Assembly (NCBI GenBank): GCA_964246015.1
Contig: CAXTPG010000008.1
Location: 1 to 64,000 of the forward strand
Direction: 5' to 3'
Length of the DNA stretch: 64,000 nt
DNA from: JBBROS01 sp964246015
GTDB lineage: Bacteria > Pseudomonadota > Alphaproteobacteria > Acetobacterales > Acetobacteraceae
Shown here: one piece after another, positions 7,362 through 16,434 of the stretch
How the letters are laid out: each line of letters opens with the position of its first letter
Position numbering within the stretch: the first letter of the stretch is position 1
The notes under the pieces: generated by a model
Databases searched by the model: none
What the model saw: only the letters and a program-made list of their open reading frames with translations
Told to the model about the DNA's origin: nothing
Position numbers and translations under genes: made by a program

Positions 7362-8972
7362 ATGACGACGGACGTGCTCGTGATCGGCGCCGGGGCAGCA
7401 GGCGCGGCACTCAGTTGGCGGCTCGCGACACGAGGCATCCGGGTCATCTGCCTCGAACAGGGTGGCTGGACCCCGCCCGAAACCGGCCCCGGCAGCGACC
7501 CGGCCTGGGAGCGCCGCCGCACCGCCGACTGGCACCCCAACCCCAACCGCCGCAGCAGCCCCGCCGACCACCCCGTCGACGACACGCACAGCCCCATCCG
7601 GCCCCTCATGTGGAACGGCGTCGGCGGCTCCACCGTGCTCTGGTCCGCTCATCTCCCCCGCCTCCATCCCTCCGACTTCCGGGTCCGCACCCTGGACGGC
7701 GTCGCCGACGACTGGCCCCTCGCCTACGCCGACCTGGCTCCATACTACGCCCTCAACGAGCGCATGATGGGCGTCGCCGGCCTCCCCGGCAGCCCCGCCT
7801 ACCCCCGCTCCACCGACTATCCCGACGACGACGCCCCCTGCCTGCCCCCCGCCCCGCTCCTGCCCACCGAACGCCGGATGACCGACGCGCTCGACCGTCT
7901 GGGCTGGCACTGGTGGCCCGCCGACATCGGCATCAACACCGGACCCCACGGCCCCAGCCGAGGCGCCTGCGTCCACTGCGGCCCCTGCGAGATCGGCTGC
8001 CACCACCGCGCGAAGGCCAGCGTCGACGTCACCTACTGGCCCGCCGCGATCGCCGCCGGGGTCCGCTTGATCCCCGGCGCCCGCGTCGCCGAAATCCCGA
8101 CCGACGCGCAGGGCCGGGCCACCGGCGCCGTCTGGATCAACCGCGCCGGCCTCCGCCGCATGACACGAGCCCACGCCGTGGTCGTCGCCGCCAACGGCGT
8201 CGGCACCCCCCGCCTGTTGCTGCTCTCCGCTTCCGGCCGCCACCCGAACGGCCTAGCCAACAGCAGCGGCCTGGTGGGCCGCCGCCTGATGCTGCACCCG
8301 CTAGGCCGGGTCATCGGCGAGTTCGAGGACCCTATCGGCGGCCACCGCGGCATCTCCGCCGGCGCGATCACCAGCCACGAGTTCTACGAGACCGACCGCG
8401 CCCGGGGCTTCGTCCGCGGCATCAAGCTGCAGGTCATGCGCTCCCTCGGCCCGGCCATGACCGCGCTGGGCGGCGGCGGCGCCCGTCTCCCCTGGGGCGC
8501 CGCCCACCGCCCCCGCTTCACCGACCGGTTCGACCGCACCCTCTCGATCTCGATCTGCTCCGACGACCTGCCCGACGAAGACAACCGCGTCACCCTCTCA
8601 CCCACCCTGCAGGACAGCGACGGCCTTCCCGCCCCCGCCATGGCCTACACGGTCGGCGACAACACGAGACGCGCTCTCGACTGGGGCCTGCAACAGGCGA
8701 GAACCCTGCTCACCGAAGCCGGCGCCATCCGCCAGGAGTCCATCCCCCTCGTCCGCGACGCCGGCTTCCACCTCATGGGCACCGCCCGCCTGGGCACCGA
8801 CCCCGAATGCTCCGTCTGCGACCCCCACGGCCGCACCCACGACGTCCCCAACCTCTTCATCGCCGACGGCTCCCTGTTCGTCACCGCCGGCGCCGTGAAC
8901 CCCACCAACACCCTGCAAGCCCTGGCCCTGCGCCTCGCCGACCACATCGCGCGCACTGCCCGGGAAACGTAG
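7362..8972 (+). CDS. GMC-family FAD-dependent oxidoreductase, paralogue of the divergent neighbour
   Basis: This 536-residue protein starts at TTDVLVIGAGAAGAALSW, a dinucleotide-binding fold, and keeps GVGGSTVLWSAHLPRL, the cysteine motif CVHCGPCEIGC and the C-terminal GTARLG...VNPTNTLQA. I chose the ATG at 7362 because an upstream in-frame start at 7284 adds 26 residues without homology to the paralogue and would overlap the divergent gene. It is clearly duplicated from, and diverged from, the neighbour at 5690-7285. It has no small-subunit gene of its own, so the two flavoproteins may share one or differ in location. The substrate is unknown. Confidence 0.9.
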   Translation: MTTDVLVIGAGAAGAALSWRLATRGIRVICLEQGGWTPPETGPGSDPAWERRRTADWHPNPNRRSSPADHPVDDTHSPIRPLMWNGVGGSTVLWSAHLPRLHPSDFRVRTLDGVADDWPLAYADLAPYYALNERMMGVAGLPGSPAYPRSTDYPDDDAPCLPPAPLLPTERRMTDALDRLGWHWWPADIGINTGPHGPSRGACVHCGPCEIGCHHRAKASVDVTYWPAAIAAGVRLIPGARVAEIPTDAQGRATGAVWINRAGLRRMTRAHAVVVAANGVGTPRLLLLSASGRHPNGLANSSGLVGRRLMLHPLGRVIGEFEDPIGGHRGISAGAITSHEFYETDRARGFVRGIKLQVMRSLGPAMTALGGGGARLPWGAAHRPRFTDRFDRTLSISICSDDLPDEDNRVTLSPTLQDSDGLPAPAMAYTVGDNTRRALDWGLQQARTLLTEAGAIRQESIPLVRDAGFHLMGTARLGTDPECSVCDPHGRTHDVPNLFIADGSLFVTAGAVNPTNTLQALALRLADHIARTARET

Positions 8973-8999
8973 GGTGGAATGCCCCTTCGGCATTCCACC
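8973..8999. terminator. Perfect 11-bp hairpin between convergent genes
   Basis: GGTGGAATGCC (8973-8983) pairs with GGCATTCCACC (8989-8999) around a five-base loop, immediately after a stop codon. An outer GTAGGG...CCCTAC pair extends the symmetry to 9020. It can end transcription from both sides and resembles a dispersed REP-type palindrome. Confidence 0.65.
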
Positions 9000-9016
9000 G
9001 ACCGCAAAAACACGCC

Positions 9017-9709
9017 CTACAGCGTATGCTCCAGCCGGCAATTCACCAGCAACTCCGCCACCACGGCCGTGTTCGGCAGCAACAGCAACATCTCCGCCAG
9101 CTCGGCCAGATCCCCGGGCTTCGTCATCTGCTCCCGCGGGAACTGCGCCCCCATCGTCATGTCCGTCTCGACAAATCCCGGACACAGCGCCGTCGCCCGC
9201 ACCCCGTCCTCGAACCCCTCCCGCCGCAGCGCATGCGTCAGCGCGACGACGGCAAACTTGCTCATCGCATACCCGGCGTTCGGGTTCGGCACCCGCTTCC
9301 CGCTCAACGACGCCACGTTGACGATCCGCCCCGTCCCGCAGATCCGCAGATACGGCAGCGCCAGCCGCGCCAGTCGCAACGGTCCCTTCACGTTCACCGC
9401 CCATAGCTGGTCCAGCGCCGTCTCGTCCGCGTCCGTCACCATGAACTTCGGATTGATCCCCGCCGCATTCACCAGCCCATGCACCCCCCCGAACCGCGAC
9501 ACCGTCGCCTCCACCCAGGCCTCGGCACTCGCCACGCTCTCCGCGTCGTATCGCTGCACCATCAAGCGCTCGGACGCCACCAGCCCCCGAGCGTCCCGCA
9601 CGCCCGCCGAAACCCGGAACCCCGAAGCGACCAGCCGCTCCACCACCGCCCGCCCGATCCCCCGCGCGGCGCCCGACACCATCACCACCCGATCCCGCGC
9701 CTCAAGCAA
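9017..9709 (-). CDS. Short-chain dehydrogenase/reductase
   Basis: A classical SDR of 230 residues. The coenzyme motif is SGAARGIGRAV (a variant of TGxxxGIG), NAAG lies near residue 90, and the catalytic YAMSK supplies Tyr and Lys. It interconverts an alcohol and a carbonyl with NAD(P). The start is TTG at 9709, chosen because AGGAGG lies six bases upstream (9716-9721). It is convergent to the GMC gene, and their functions may be linked, since a GMC enzyme would make a carbonyl an SDR could reduce. That link is only a guess. Confidence 0.88.
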   Translation of the reverse strand: MLEARDRVVMVSGAARGIGRAVVERLVASGFRVSAGVRDARGLVASERLMVQRYDAESVASAEAWVEATVSRFGGVHGLVNAAGINPKFMVTDADETALDQLWAVNVKGPLRLARLALPYLRICGTGRIVNVASLSGKRVPNPNAGYAMSKFAVVALTHALRREGFEDGVRATALCPGFVETDMTMGAQFPREQMTKPGDLAELAEMLLLLPNTAVVAELLVNCRLEHTL

Positions 9710-9732
9710 AATACGCCTCCTGATGCAAACCG

Positions 9733-11172
9733 TCAGCGACCCCGGCCGTCGAAGTTCGCGACATGCAACCGAAACAGATCCTCGAGTGCTCGCCGTTTCG
9801 GGCCAGGAGCGCCCCGCGCTGCCTGCCGAGAGGCCAATATCCGCGTCACCCCGAAATCAGACCCGATCCCGTTCAACAGCGGCTCCATCTCCGCCCAATC
9901 GAGCGGCGCCGCGACATGCTCGATCCGCCGGTAGGCTTCGCCAATCGGGAGGAGGAGATAGGCGGCAAAGGCATTGGCCCGGGTCTCGATCGCCCGCGGC
10001 ACCCTCTGGCGCGCTGCATCGATTAGAGCGGGCCAGTCATCCCCATCCAACAACAAATGCCCGAGTTCATGGGCCCACGTGAAGCGCAGAGCCCGCTCCA
10101 GGTCTTCCTCTGTCGACCCTCGCCTCAAGGTGTTTACATTGAGGACGATTGCGGGCCCATGATTGGGCCCTATGGACGCCAACCCATCGATCCGGCGATC
10201 CAGCTTCTCTTCACGAACAATCGCGACATCCAGCCGGGCAGACAGCGCGTCGAGATCGATGGCCGTACCTTGGCGCTGCCCAAGCCAGTCCCGGGTCAGA
10301 TTGGCCGCGCGAACCCCCTGCTCCAATGGCGTGTGTGTCCCACGAAGCGCCAGCAGCAACGCTCGCCGCCGCGATGACAGCATTGTCGAGCATCCGTCCG
10401 GCAACGACCGCAGCGCATCAAGAGCGGCAAGAAGCCCCGCAGGCCCGAGCCCTCCCGAACTGCGGGCCACCGCCAGAACCGGGGTCGCGTTGTCGTTTGC
10501 GATCTCGGTCAATGACCGCCCTGCAAGGACGGGAAACAAGGTCGCGGAGATGTCGGGCAGATGATCCAGGTCCGGCCGGGTCAAAGCGGAGATCAAGGCC
10601 GTCGCTGCCATCGGCTCGACGATATCCCGGCGCGCCCATCGTTCCGCAACGCCCCGCCCCGAGAGGGAGTCCCGCCGCCGCACAAGCATCTCGGCCAACA
10701 GGCCAAGCTTCTCCAGCGATGCGCGGAATGGCTCGAACGGCAGTGCTTCAAATACCTGCGCGCCCGTCTCGATCCGGATCGTCGTGCCCTGTCGAAGCAC
10801 GTAGAACGAGGGCAGGCCCGCGCCATACTTCATCGACGCGAGATCGTGCCGGTAGAGGAATGCATCGATCTCGGCGGTTTCGGCGCCGATCTGCGCATCG
10901 GAAACGACGCCCTGCTCCCACCGCTCATCGGCAGCCCGTAGCAGGCCTGTCATCGATCGCGGCTCCTGCTCGGGATCGAAGATCACAGGCCAACTCTGCG
11001 ACAGCAGCAACGACGGCCAGGCGTCGCTCAGATATGAAAGTACGTCCTCCGGCTCGAAGTCCGACCACCCATCGTCCCTGAACCGATGCGGCCACAGCAC
11101 ATCGTCCCCATCCAGGATTGCGAACTGGATCGTCCCGTCGTCTCGCACCTCCTGTTCAAACGCCAACTTCAT
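9733..11172 (-). CDS. ImmA/IrrE family metallopeptidase with long N-terminal domain
   Basis: The C-terminal third holds HELGH (the HExxH zinc motif) and, 30-odd residues later, ETRANAFAAYLLLP, the glutamate helix and LLP motif of ImmA/IrrE peptidases. Relatives cleave repressors to derepress mobile elements or stress regulons. The N-terminal 250 residues match no fold I recognise, and I see no HTH domain. The ATG overlaps the stop of a small upstream gene by four bases (ATGA). The pair has clearly lower GC and more even codon use than the flanking genes, as expected for an acquired stress, defence or toxin-antitoxin-like module. Confidence 0.85.
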   Translation of the reverse strand: MKLAFEQEVRDDGTIQFAILDGDDVLWPHRFRDDGWSDFEPEDVLSYLSDAWPSLLLSQSWPVIFDPEQEPRSMTGLLRAADERWEQGVVSDAQIGAETAEIDAFLYRHDLASMKYGAGLPSFYVLRQGTTIRIETGAQVFEALPFEPFRASLEKLGLLAEMLVRRRDSLSGRGVAERWARRDIVEPMAATALISALTRPDLDHLPDISATLFPVLAGRSLTEIANDNATPVLAVARSSGGLGPAGLLAALDALRSLPDGCSTMLSSRRRALLLALRGTHTPLEQGVRAANLTRDWLGQRQGTAIDLDALSARLDVAIVREEKLDRRIDGLASIGPNHGPAIVLNVNTLRRGSTEEDLERALRFTWAHELGHLLLDGDDWPALIDAARQRVPRAIETRANAFAAYLLLPIGEAYRRIEHVAAPLDWAEMEPLLNGIGSDFGVTRILASRQAARGAPGPKRRALEDLFRLHVANFDGRGR

Positions 11173-11465
11173 AGGTCTGGTGGCCCACCGATTTCGATAT
11201 GATCATCGAGCCAAGCATCGAAAGCCGGCTCGCACCCCTGCTGGATGGCGACGCATCGCAAGGCGGCAATCAAGCGCTTACCCATGCGTCCAGCATAGGG
11301 ATACCCGTGATAGCTGTCGCCAGGATTGGTGGTTTGAGCCGTGTAGATCGTGCCGTCCATGTCTACGGCATAGAGCCGCTTCGGAAAGGCAGCGCTGTAG
11401 GGTTCCGTCGTGATGTGCCCGATCGCACCGTCCAGCAACTTCTGTCGCCGATCGGGTGCCATGCC
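11169..11465 (-). CDS. Small protein co-translated with the ImmA/IrrE peptidase
   Basis: I do not recognise this protein as a named family. From M at 11465 it is 98 residues: a charged N-terminus, then HITTEPYSAAFPKRLYAVDM, an SYHGYPYAGRMGKRL segment and an acidic C-terminus. In-frame extension to a GTG at 11579 is possible and would overlap the ABC-ATPase stop as GTGA, but those residues look less protein-like. It overlaps the peptidase start by four bases, so the two are made together. By analogy with ImmA-type pairs it may be the target, toxin or sensor partner; that is inference. Confidence 0.65.
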   Translation of the reverse strand, partial: GMAPDRRQKLLDGAIGHITTEPYSAAFPKRLYAVDMDGTIYTAQTTNPGDSYHGYPYAGRMGKRLIAALRCVAIQQGCEPAFDAWLDDHIEIGGPPDL

Positions 11466-11575
11466 TTTCGGACATCGACCAACCCGTTCTCGCGACCGGA
11501 GATCGATGTCGACGACCGGCACATCCTGCACGCCGATATGCTTCTTCCGGTCGCCGCGATCGTATCGTCGCCCGC

Positions 11576-12565
11576 TCACGCGTCTGCAACCGCCATCTCC
11601 AACACACCCGTCGCCACATGGCACCGCGCCAGATGCCCCGGTCCCGCCTCCGCCAGCACCTGCGGCAACTCGCACCCCGCCCGCGCCATCCCGCATCGCG
11701 GCTGGAACCGGCACCCGGCCGGCATCGCGTCCAATTGCGGCACCCGCCCCGGGATCGCCGCCAGGTCCTGCCCGTCCCGGTCCATCCGCGGGATCGCGGC
11801 GAACAGGCTGGTCGTGTACGGATGCGCCGGCCGGGCGAACACCGCGTGCACGTCCGCCTGCTCCACCACCTGGCCCGCATACATCACCGCCACCCGGTCC
11901 GCGATCTGCGCCACCACGCCCAGGTTGTGCGTGATGAACAGCATCGCCATCCCGTGCTTGTCCTTCAAATCCGCAAGCAACCCCAGCACCTGCGCCTGGA
12001 TCGTGACATCCAGCGCCGTCGTCGGCTCATCGGCCAAAAGCAGCGCCGGCTCGCACGCCAGCGCCAGCGCGATCATCACCCGCTGCCGCATCCCCCCGCT
12101 GAACTGGTGCGGATAATCGTTGAACCGCGCCGCCGCCGACGGGATCTTCACCTCCTCCAGCACCGAAAGCGCCGCCCGGTTCGCCTCCGCGCGGGACATC
12201 CCCCGATGGATCCGCAAACTCTCCGCCACCTGCGCCCCGATCGTCATGACCGGGTTCAACGATGTCATCGGCTCCTGGAAGATCATCGCCATCCGGTTGC
12301 CGCGCAGCTTTTCCATCGCCCGCTCCGGCAGCCCCACCAGGTCCTGCCCATCCAGCAGGATGCGCCCCGCCCCGATCCGCCCCGCCGGCGACGGCACCAG
12401 CCCCATGATCGACAGCGCCGTCATCGACTTGCCGCACCCGCTCTCCCCCACCAGCGCCAGCGTCTCCCCCGACTCCAGCGCCAACGACACCCCGTCGATC
12501 GCGGCACACCACCCGCCCCCGATCCGGAACTCCGTCCGCAGCCCCTGCACGTCCAGTACGGTCAC
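11576..12565 (-). CDS. Peptide ABC transporter ATP-binding protein (DppD/OppD-like)
   Basis: This 329-residue ATPase has Walker A GESGCGKSMTA, Q-loop FQEPMTSLNP, signature SGGMRQR, Walker B LLLADEPTTALD and the switch histidine in FITHN. The C-terminal GCRFQPRC-type cysteine segment is the oligopeptide/dipeptide-transporter domain. The start is GTG at 12565, overlapping the oxidoreductase stop by four bases. It ends a five-gene operon with flavoproteins, so the imported solute is probably the substrate of those enzymes. No permease genes are beside it, but two related binding proteins are in the window (1-831 and 16435-17958). Confidence 0.92.
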   Translation of the reverse strand: MTVLDVQGLRTEFRIGGGWCAAIDGVSLALESGETLALVGESGCGKSMTALSIMGLVPSPAGRIGAGRILLDGQDLVGLPERAMEKLRGNRMAMIFQEPMTSLNPVMTIGAQVAESLRIHRGMSRAEANRAALSVLEEVKIPSAAARFNDYPHQFSGGMRQRVMIALALACEPALLLADEPTTALDVTIQAQVLGLLADLKDKHGMAMLFITHNLGVVAQIADRVAVMYAGQVVEQADVHAVFARPAHPYTTSLFAAIPRMDRDGQDLAAIPGRVPQLDAMPAGCRFQPRCGMARAGCELPQVLAEAGPGHLARCHVATGVLEMAVADA

Positions 12566-13674
12566 GCCGTTACCCCGAAGCGCGCCGGGCTCAACCCGGC
12601 GATGGGCAGGTTCGTCTGCCCCCGCGCCATCAGCTCCGCCACCGCCCGCCCCGCCGCCGGGAACAGCTGAAACCCATGCCCCGACCACCCGAACGAGTGG
12701 AACAGCCCCGGGCACGCCGCACTCTCCCCCAACACCCCTACCTGGTCCGGCGTCCGAGCCTCGATCCCGCTCCACGTCCGCACGATCCGCGCCCCCCGCA
12801 CCGCCGGGAACACCTCCGCCGCCGTCCGCGCCCCCGCGGCAAGGTTGCGGAAATCCACCACGCTCCGCTCCGCTCCCGCATCCGCGCTGCCCTGCAGCCC
12901 GCCCCCGATCACCACCGTCCCCGCATCCGTCTGCTTGAAGCTCAGCGCCCGCCCCGCGCAACTCACCGTCGGCTCCACGAAGCGCGGCAGCCGCTCCGTC
13001 ACGATCATCATGCTCGCCTTCACCCCGCACGGGATGGTGTCGCCCGCCAGCGCCGCCAGATCCCGCGCCCACGCCCCGGCGCAGTTCGCCACCCGGTCCG
13101 CCTCGAACGCCCCCGCCGACGTCTCCACCACCAGCGCATCCCCGCGCCGGGCCACGCCCAGCACCGCGACCCCCTCCCGCAGCACCGCCCCGGCCTCCAC
13201 CGCCGCCGCCCGCACCGCCATCACCGTCCGCACCGGGTCCGCCGAGCCGTCCGCCCGCGTCACCAGCGCCGCCTGCACGTGCGGCGCCACCGCCGGCAGC
13301 AGCCGCCGCACCTCCGCCCGATCGACCAGCTCCTCGTGCTCCCACCCCAATGACCGCGTCAGCGCCGCCCGGGCCTCCATCTTGACCTGGTCCGCGTCGT
13401 TCTCGATCACCCGCACTTGGCCCGTCGGCCGGAACCCGCAATCGTCGCCCACCAGGCCCGGCATGTCCTGCCACAGCTCGAACGCCGCCTGGCTCAGCCC
13501 GATCTCCGCCGGGTCGCGCCCCAGCCGACGCACGCCGCCCGCATTGATGCCGCTGCTGTGCCGCCCGACATGCCGCCGCTCCAGCACCGTGACCGCCCAC
13601 CCCATGCGCGCCAGGTGCAGCGCCGTCGCCAGCCCATGCAGCCCCCCACCGACGACGACAGCGCGCTCAGCCAT
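12562..13674 (-). CDS. FAD-dependent amine oxidoreductase (DAO family)
   Basis: The 370-residue protein starts AVVVGGGLHGLATALHLA, a Rossmann FAD-binding motif, and has the DAO-family middle and the C-terminal SFGWSGHGFQLFPAAG segment near the flavin. DAO enzymes oxidise amino acids or secondary amines to imines (glycine oxidase, sarcosine oxidase beta, opine oxidase, HcnC). It overlaps the preceding FAD/[2Fe-2S] subunit by eight bases and is coupled to the ABC ATPase. It is the second DAO protein of this operon, so it may be the catalytic beta subunit or a separate downstream enzyme. Confidence 0.88.
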   Translation of the reverse strand: MAERAVVVGGGLHGLATALHLARMGWAVTVLERRHVGRHSSGINAGGVRRLGRDPAEIGLSQAAFELWQDMPGLVGDDCGFRPTGQVRVIENDADQVKMEARAALTRSLGWEHEELVDRAEVRRLLPAVAPHVQAALVTRADGSADPVRTVMAVRAAAVEAGAVLREGVAVLGVARRGDALVVETSAGAFEADRVANCAGAWARDLAALAGDTIPCGVKASMMIVTERLPRFVEPTVSCAGRALSFKQTDAGTVVIGGGLQGSADAGAERSVVDFRNLAAGARTAAEVFPAVRGARIVRTWSGIEARTPDQVGVLGESAACPGLFHSFGWSGHGFQLFPAAGRAVAELMARGQTNLPIAGLSPARFGVTA

Positions 13675-15001
13675 CCAACGCCGCCAACTCGCCCAGGGTC
13701 AGCGGCTTCGTCGGGAACCGCATCCGCAACGGCTCGACCTCCTCCTGCGCCACGCCCCGCGCCTCCGCCACCACCCGCGCGATCGTCGGGCCGCACATCC
13801 GCCCCTGGCACGGCCCCATCCCCGCCCGGGTGAACGACTTCAGCTGGTTCAGCCCCAGGCACCCCAGCCCCACCGCCTCCCGCACGCGCCCGGCCGTCAC
13901 CTCCTCGCACCGGCACACCACCGTCGCGTCGGCGATCGCCCCCTCCAGCGGCGGATACAGCCCGTCCAACAAAGGCCGCAGCGCCATCCGCCGCGCCCGC
14001 CGCACCATCGCCGGCCGGGCGAGCGCATCCCGCGTTCCCGCATCGATCCGCCCCAGCCGCGCGAGCGCCCCCAGCACCGCGATCCGCCCGGACAGCATCG
14101 CCGCCTCCCACCCGCCCACGCCCGCGCCATCCCCCGCGATCGCGACCCCCGGCACCGAGCTCAATCCCCAACGGTCCACCGCCGGCCGCCAGCATCGCTG
14201 CGCCCGGTCCCACTCATGCGCGCACCCCAGCGCCCGGCTGATCTGCACCGAAGGGATCACCCCGTCATGCTGCAGCAGCCCGTCCGCGTCCTCGATCCGC
14301 GCCACCCCCCCGGTCCGGAACCCGATCCGCTCCAGCCGCCCATCCCCCCACGCCTGCAACCCCGACGCATGCACCCAGGGCACCCCCGCGGCCGCGATCC
14401 GCCGGCGCCACGCCACCCCTTTCGCCATAGCCCCCGGCGACCGCAGCGCCCCCCCGACCGCCCCCGGCACGATCCGCCCCCCGGACAGATCCAGCACCCC
14501 CGCGATCGTCCCGCCCGCGTCCAGCGCCTGCACCGCATACAGCAGCAGCAATGGCCCCTGCCCCGCCAGCCACACCCGCCCCCGGGGCACCAGCCTCCCC
14601 GTCTTCAGCAGGATCTGCGCCGCCCCCACCGTCATCACCCCCGGCAGCGTCCACCCCGGCACCGCCACCGGCCGCTCCGTCGTCCCGGTCGCCAACAAAA
14701 TTTCTCCGGCGAGTACGGAATGCGCAGACCCCGCCTCGCTCCAGAACACCGTCCGCCCCTCGACGGCCCAAACCGTCGCCCCGAACCTTCCCTCGGCCCC
14801 CGAAGCCCGGAACGCCGCCACCGCCCGCTTCGCGCCGACATCGTCCCGGGACGTCGCCGCCCGCCCCTCGATCGCCTGCCACACCCGCCCCCCCGGCCCC
14901 GCCCCCTCGTCCAGCAGCAGCACCGAGGCCCCATGTCCGCGCGCCTCCACCGCCGCCGCCAGCCCCGCCGGCCCGGCCCCCACGATCACCAGGTCCGTCA
15001 C
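13667..15001 (-). CDS. FAD/[2Fe-2S] oxidoreductase subunit (HcnB / opine oxidase subunit A-like)
   Basis: From the GTG at 15001 the 444 residues begin TDLVIVGAGPAGLAAAVEA and continue through a pyridine-nucleotide-disulfide oxidoreductase fold. The C-terminus carries a BFD-like iron-sulfur site: CRCEE, then PCQGRMC. This arrangement is that of HcnB, opine oxidase A and dye-linked proline or hydroxyproline dehydrogenase subunits, which relay electrons from a DAO partner to quinones. The GTG overlaps the ferredoxin-like gene's stop (GTGA). With its neighbours it forms a heteromeric amine/imino-acid dehydrogenase; the substrate is not readable. Confidence 0.88.
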   Translation of the reverse strand: MTDLVIVGAGPAGLAAAVEARGHGASVLLLDEGAGPGGRVWQAIEGRAATSRDDVGAKRAVAAFRASGAEGRFGATVWAVEGRTVFWSEAGSAHSVLAGEILLATGTTERPVAVPGWTLPGVMTVGAAQILLKTGRLVPRGRVWLAGQGPLLLLYAVQALDAGGTIAGVLDLSGGRIVPGAVGGALRSPGAMAKGVAWRRRIAAAGVPWVHASGLQAWGDGRLERIGFRTGGVARIEDADGLLQHDGVIPSVQISRALGCAHEWDRAQRCWRPAVDRWGLSSVPGVAIAGDGAGVGGWEAAMLSGRIAVLGALARLGRIDAGTRDALARPAMVRRARRMALRPLLDGLYPPLEGAIADATVVCRCEEVTAGRVREAVGLGCLGLNQLKSFTRAGMGPCQGRMCGPTIARVVAEARGVAQEEVEPLRMRFPTKPLTLGELAALDG

Positions 15002-15294
15002 CCCTCGTCCCCCGACAGCGCCCGCGCCCCCATCTGGGTCTCGATCCGCATCCCCTCCCGCACCGGCACCAGGCAAAGCTGCACCCCGCCCGCGCCATCC
15101 ACGACCGCCAAGCAGTCGAAGCACGCGCCCATCATGCAATACGCCCCCCGCGCCGCCCCGCTCACCGCCGTCCGCCGCGTCGCCAGCACCCCCGCCCCGA
15201 TCAGCGCCGCGGCCGCACTCTCCCCCGACCGCGCCGCCACCGGCGCCCCGTCGAAGAACACGGTCACATCCCCCGCCTCACTGCGCCTGAACAC
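14998..15294 (-). CDS. (2Fe-2S)-binding small subunit (HcnA-like)
   Basis: This 98-residue ferredoxin-like protein has the [2Fe-2S] cysteine pattern in YCMMGACFDC, with a later VQLCLVPV cysteine. The family usually begins FRRL..., and here FRRSEAGDVTVFFDG follows a GTG at 15294 with GGAG seven bases upstream, so I chose this start although it overlaps the preceding gene by 17 bases. GTG codons at 15267 and 15261 are alternatives. It should be the electron-transfer subunit of the heteromeric dehydrogenase. Confidence 0.85.
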   Translation of the reverse strand: MFRRSEAGDVTVFFDGAPVAARSGESAAAALIGAGVLATRRTAVSGAARGAYCMMGACFDCLAVVDGAGGVQLCLVPVREGMRIETQMGARALSGDEG

Positions 15295-16396
15295 GAAACC
15301 GCTCCGGACCCAGTTCCGCCAAAACCGCCGGCAACGCCCCCGCCAGCACCCCTTCCGCCAACGGCCCGGCATGCACCGCCGACAACGTGACCCCCGAATG
15401 GCACGCCGCGACGAACGCCCCCGGCATCGAAGCCGACTGCCCATACGCCGCGAACCCGTCCGGCGTCATCGGCCGCAGCGCCCCCCAGCTCCGCACCATC
15501 CGCGCCCCCGCCAGCGGCGGCAGCACCTCGATCGCGCGCTTGGCCATCCGCGCCAGGACCGCTACGGACGTCGCCGGGTCGAACGTGCCTTCCTCGTGGC
15601 TCACCCCGATCTGTACGACCCCCTCCGCCGTCTGCCGGATCGCGCTCGCCGGCATTGGCAGCATGGGCGCCACCCGCTCCGTCACTATGTTCTGCCCCCG
15701 CACCGGCCGAACCGGCATGTCCACTCCCACCATCGCGGCCAACCCGGGCGTCGCCAACCCCGCCGCGACGACCACCCGCGCGGCCGAGAACGCCGCCCCA
15801 TCCCCCGTCCGCACCACGAACCCGGCCTCGATGCCCGCCACATCCGTCCCCGGCCGATGCACGCCCCCCGCTGCCCGGAACCCCGCATGCAGCCCCCGCA
15901 ACAGCAGCAACGGGTTCACATGCCCATCCGCCGGCGCATACGTCGCGCCCAGCACCCGGGGCCCCAGCGGGCACCCGGGCAGCAACGCCTCCAGCGCCCG
16001 CCGGTCCAGCCACTGGACCGGTGTCGAAGGCCCACCGAGATCATTATGCATCCGGTGCAGCTTCGCCCGCCGCGTTTCCAGTTCCTCGTCCCCGACGATG
16101 AAATCGAGGCCCCCGGGCCTGGCGTACCCGATATCCTGCCCCGCGGCCCCGCCCATCGACTCGGCGAACCCCGGCCACAAATCCAGGCTCCGCGCCGTCC
16201 AGGCCGCATAGGCCGGCATCCCCACGCCCTTCCCCTGGCTCCACACCAGGCCGAAATTCCCCCGCGCCGCCCGCAGCGCCACGTCCCCCTGGTCCAGCAG
16301 CAGCGTCCGCGCACCCCGGATGGCGCAGCCATACGCGATCGCGCTGCCCAGCATCCCGCCGCCGATCACCAGCACATCGAATGCGCCATCCGCCAT
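15278..16396 (-). CDS. FAD-dependent oxidoreductase (DAO family), catalytic subunit candidate
   Basis: This 372-residue protein begins MADGAFDVLVIGGGMLGSAI, an FAD-binding fold, and has the DAO C-terminal CHSGVTLSAVHAGPLAEGV segment. It is the first gene of the minus-strand operon and is divergent, by 38 bases, from a peptide-type binding protein gene. In HcnABC and opine or hydroxyproline dehydrogenases, one DAO subunit joins one HcnA-like and one HcnB-like subunit; this gene and 12562-13674 are the two candidates. I chose ATG 16396 because 12 further upstream residues precede the conserved start. Confidence 0.88.
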   Translation of the reverse strand: MADGAFDVLVIGGGMLGSAIAYGCAIRGARTLLLDQGDVALRAARGNFGLVWSQGKGVGMPAYAAWTARSLDLWPGFAESMGGAAGQDIGYARPGGLDFIVGDEELETRRAKLHRMHNDLGGPSTPVQWLDRRALEALLPGCPLGPRVLGATYAPADGHVNPLLLLRGLHAGFRAAGGVHRPGTDVAGIEAGFVVRTGDGAAFSAARVVVAAGLATPGLAAMVGVDMPVRPVRGQNIVTERVAPMLPMPASAIRQTAEGVVQIGVSHEEGTFDPATSVAVLARMAKRAIEVLPPLAGARMVRSWGALRPMTPDGFAAYGQSASMPGAFVAACHSGVTLSAVHAGPLAEGVLAGALPAVLAELGPERFRVQAQ

Positions 16397-16434
16397 GCTG
16401 GACAGCCTGCCCCCGCAACCGGCACGCTGCAAGC

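Noticed and set aside
5825..9406. A 1193-codon open frame rich in Arg, Pro and His on the + strand
   Set aside because: It runs opposite to or out of frame with two well-supported GMC genes and an SDR, has no recognisable domain and has the Arg/Pro/His composition expected of a shadow frame in GC-rich DNA.
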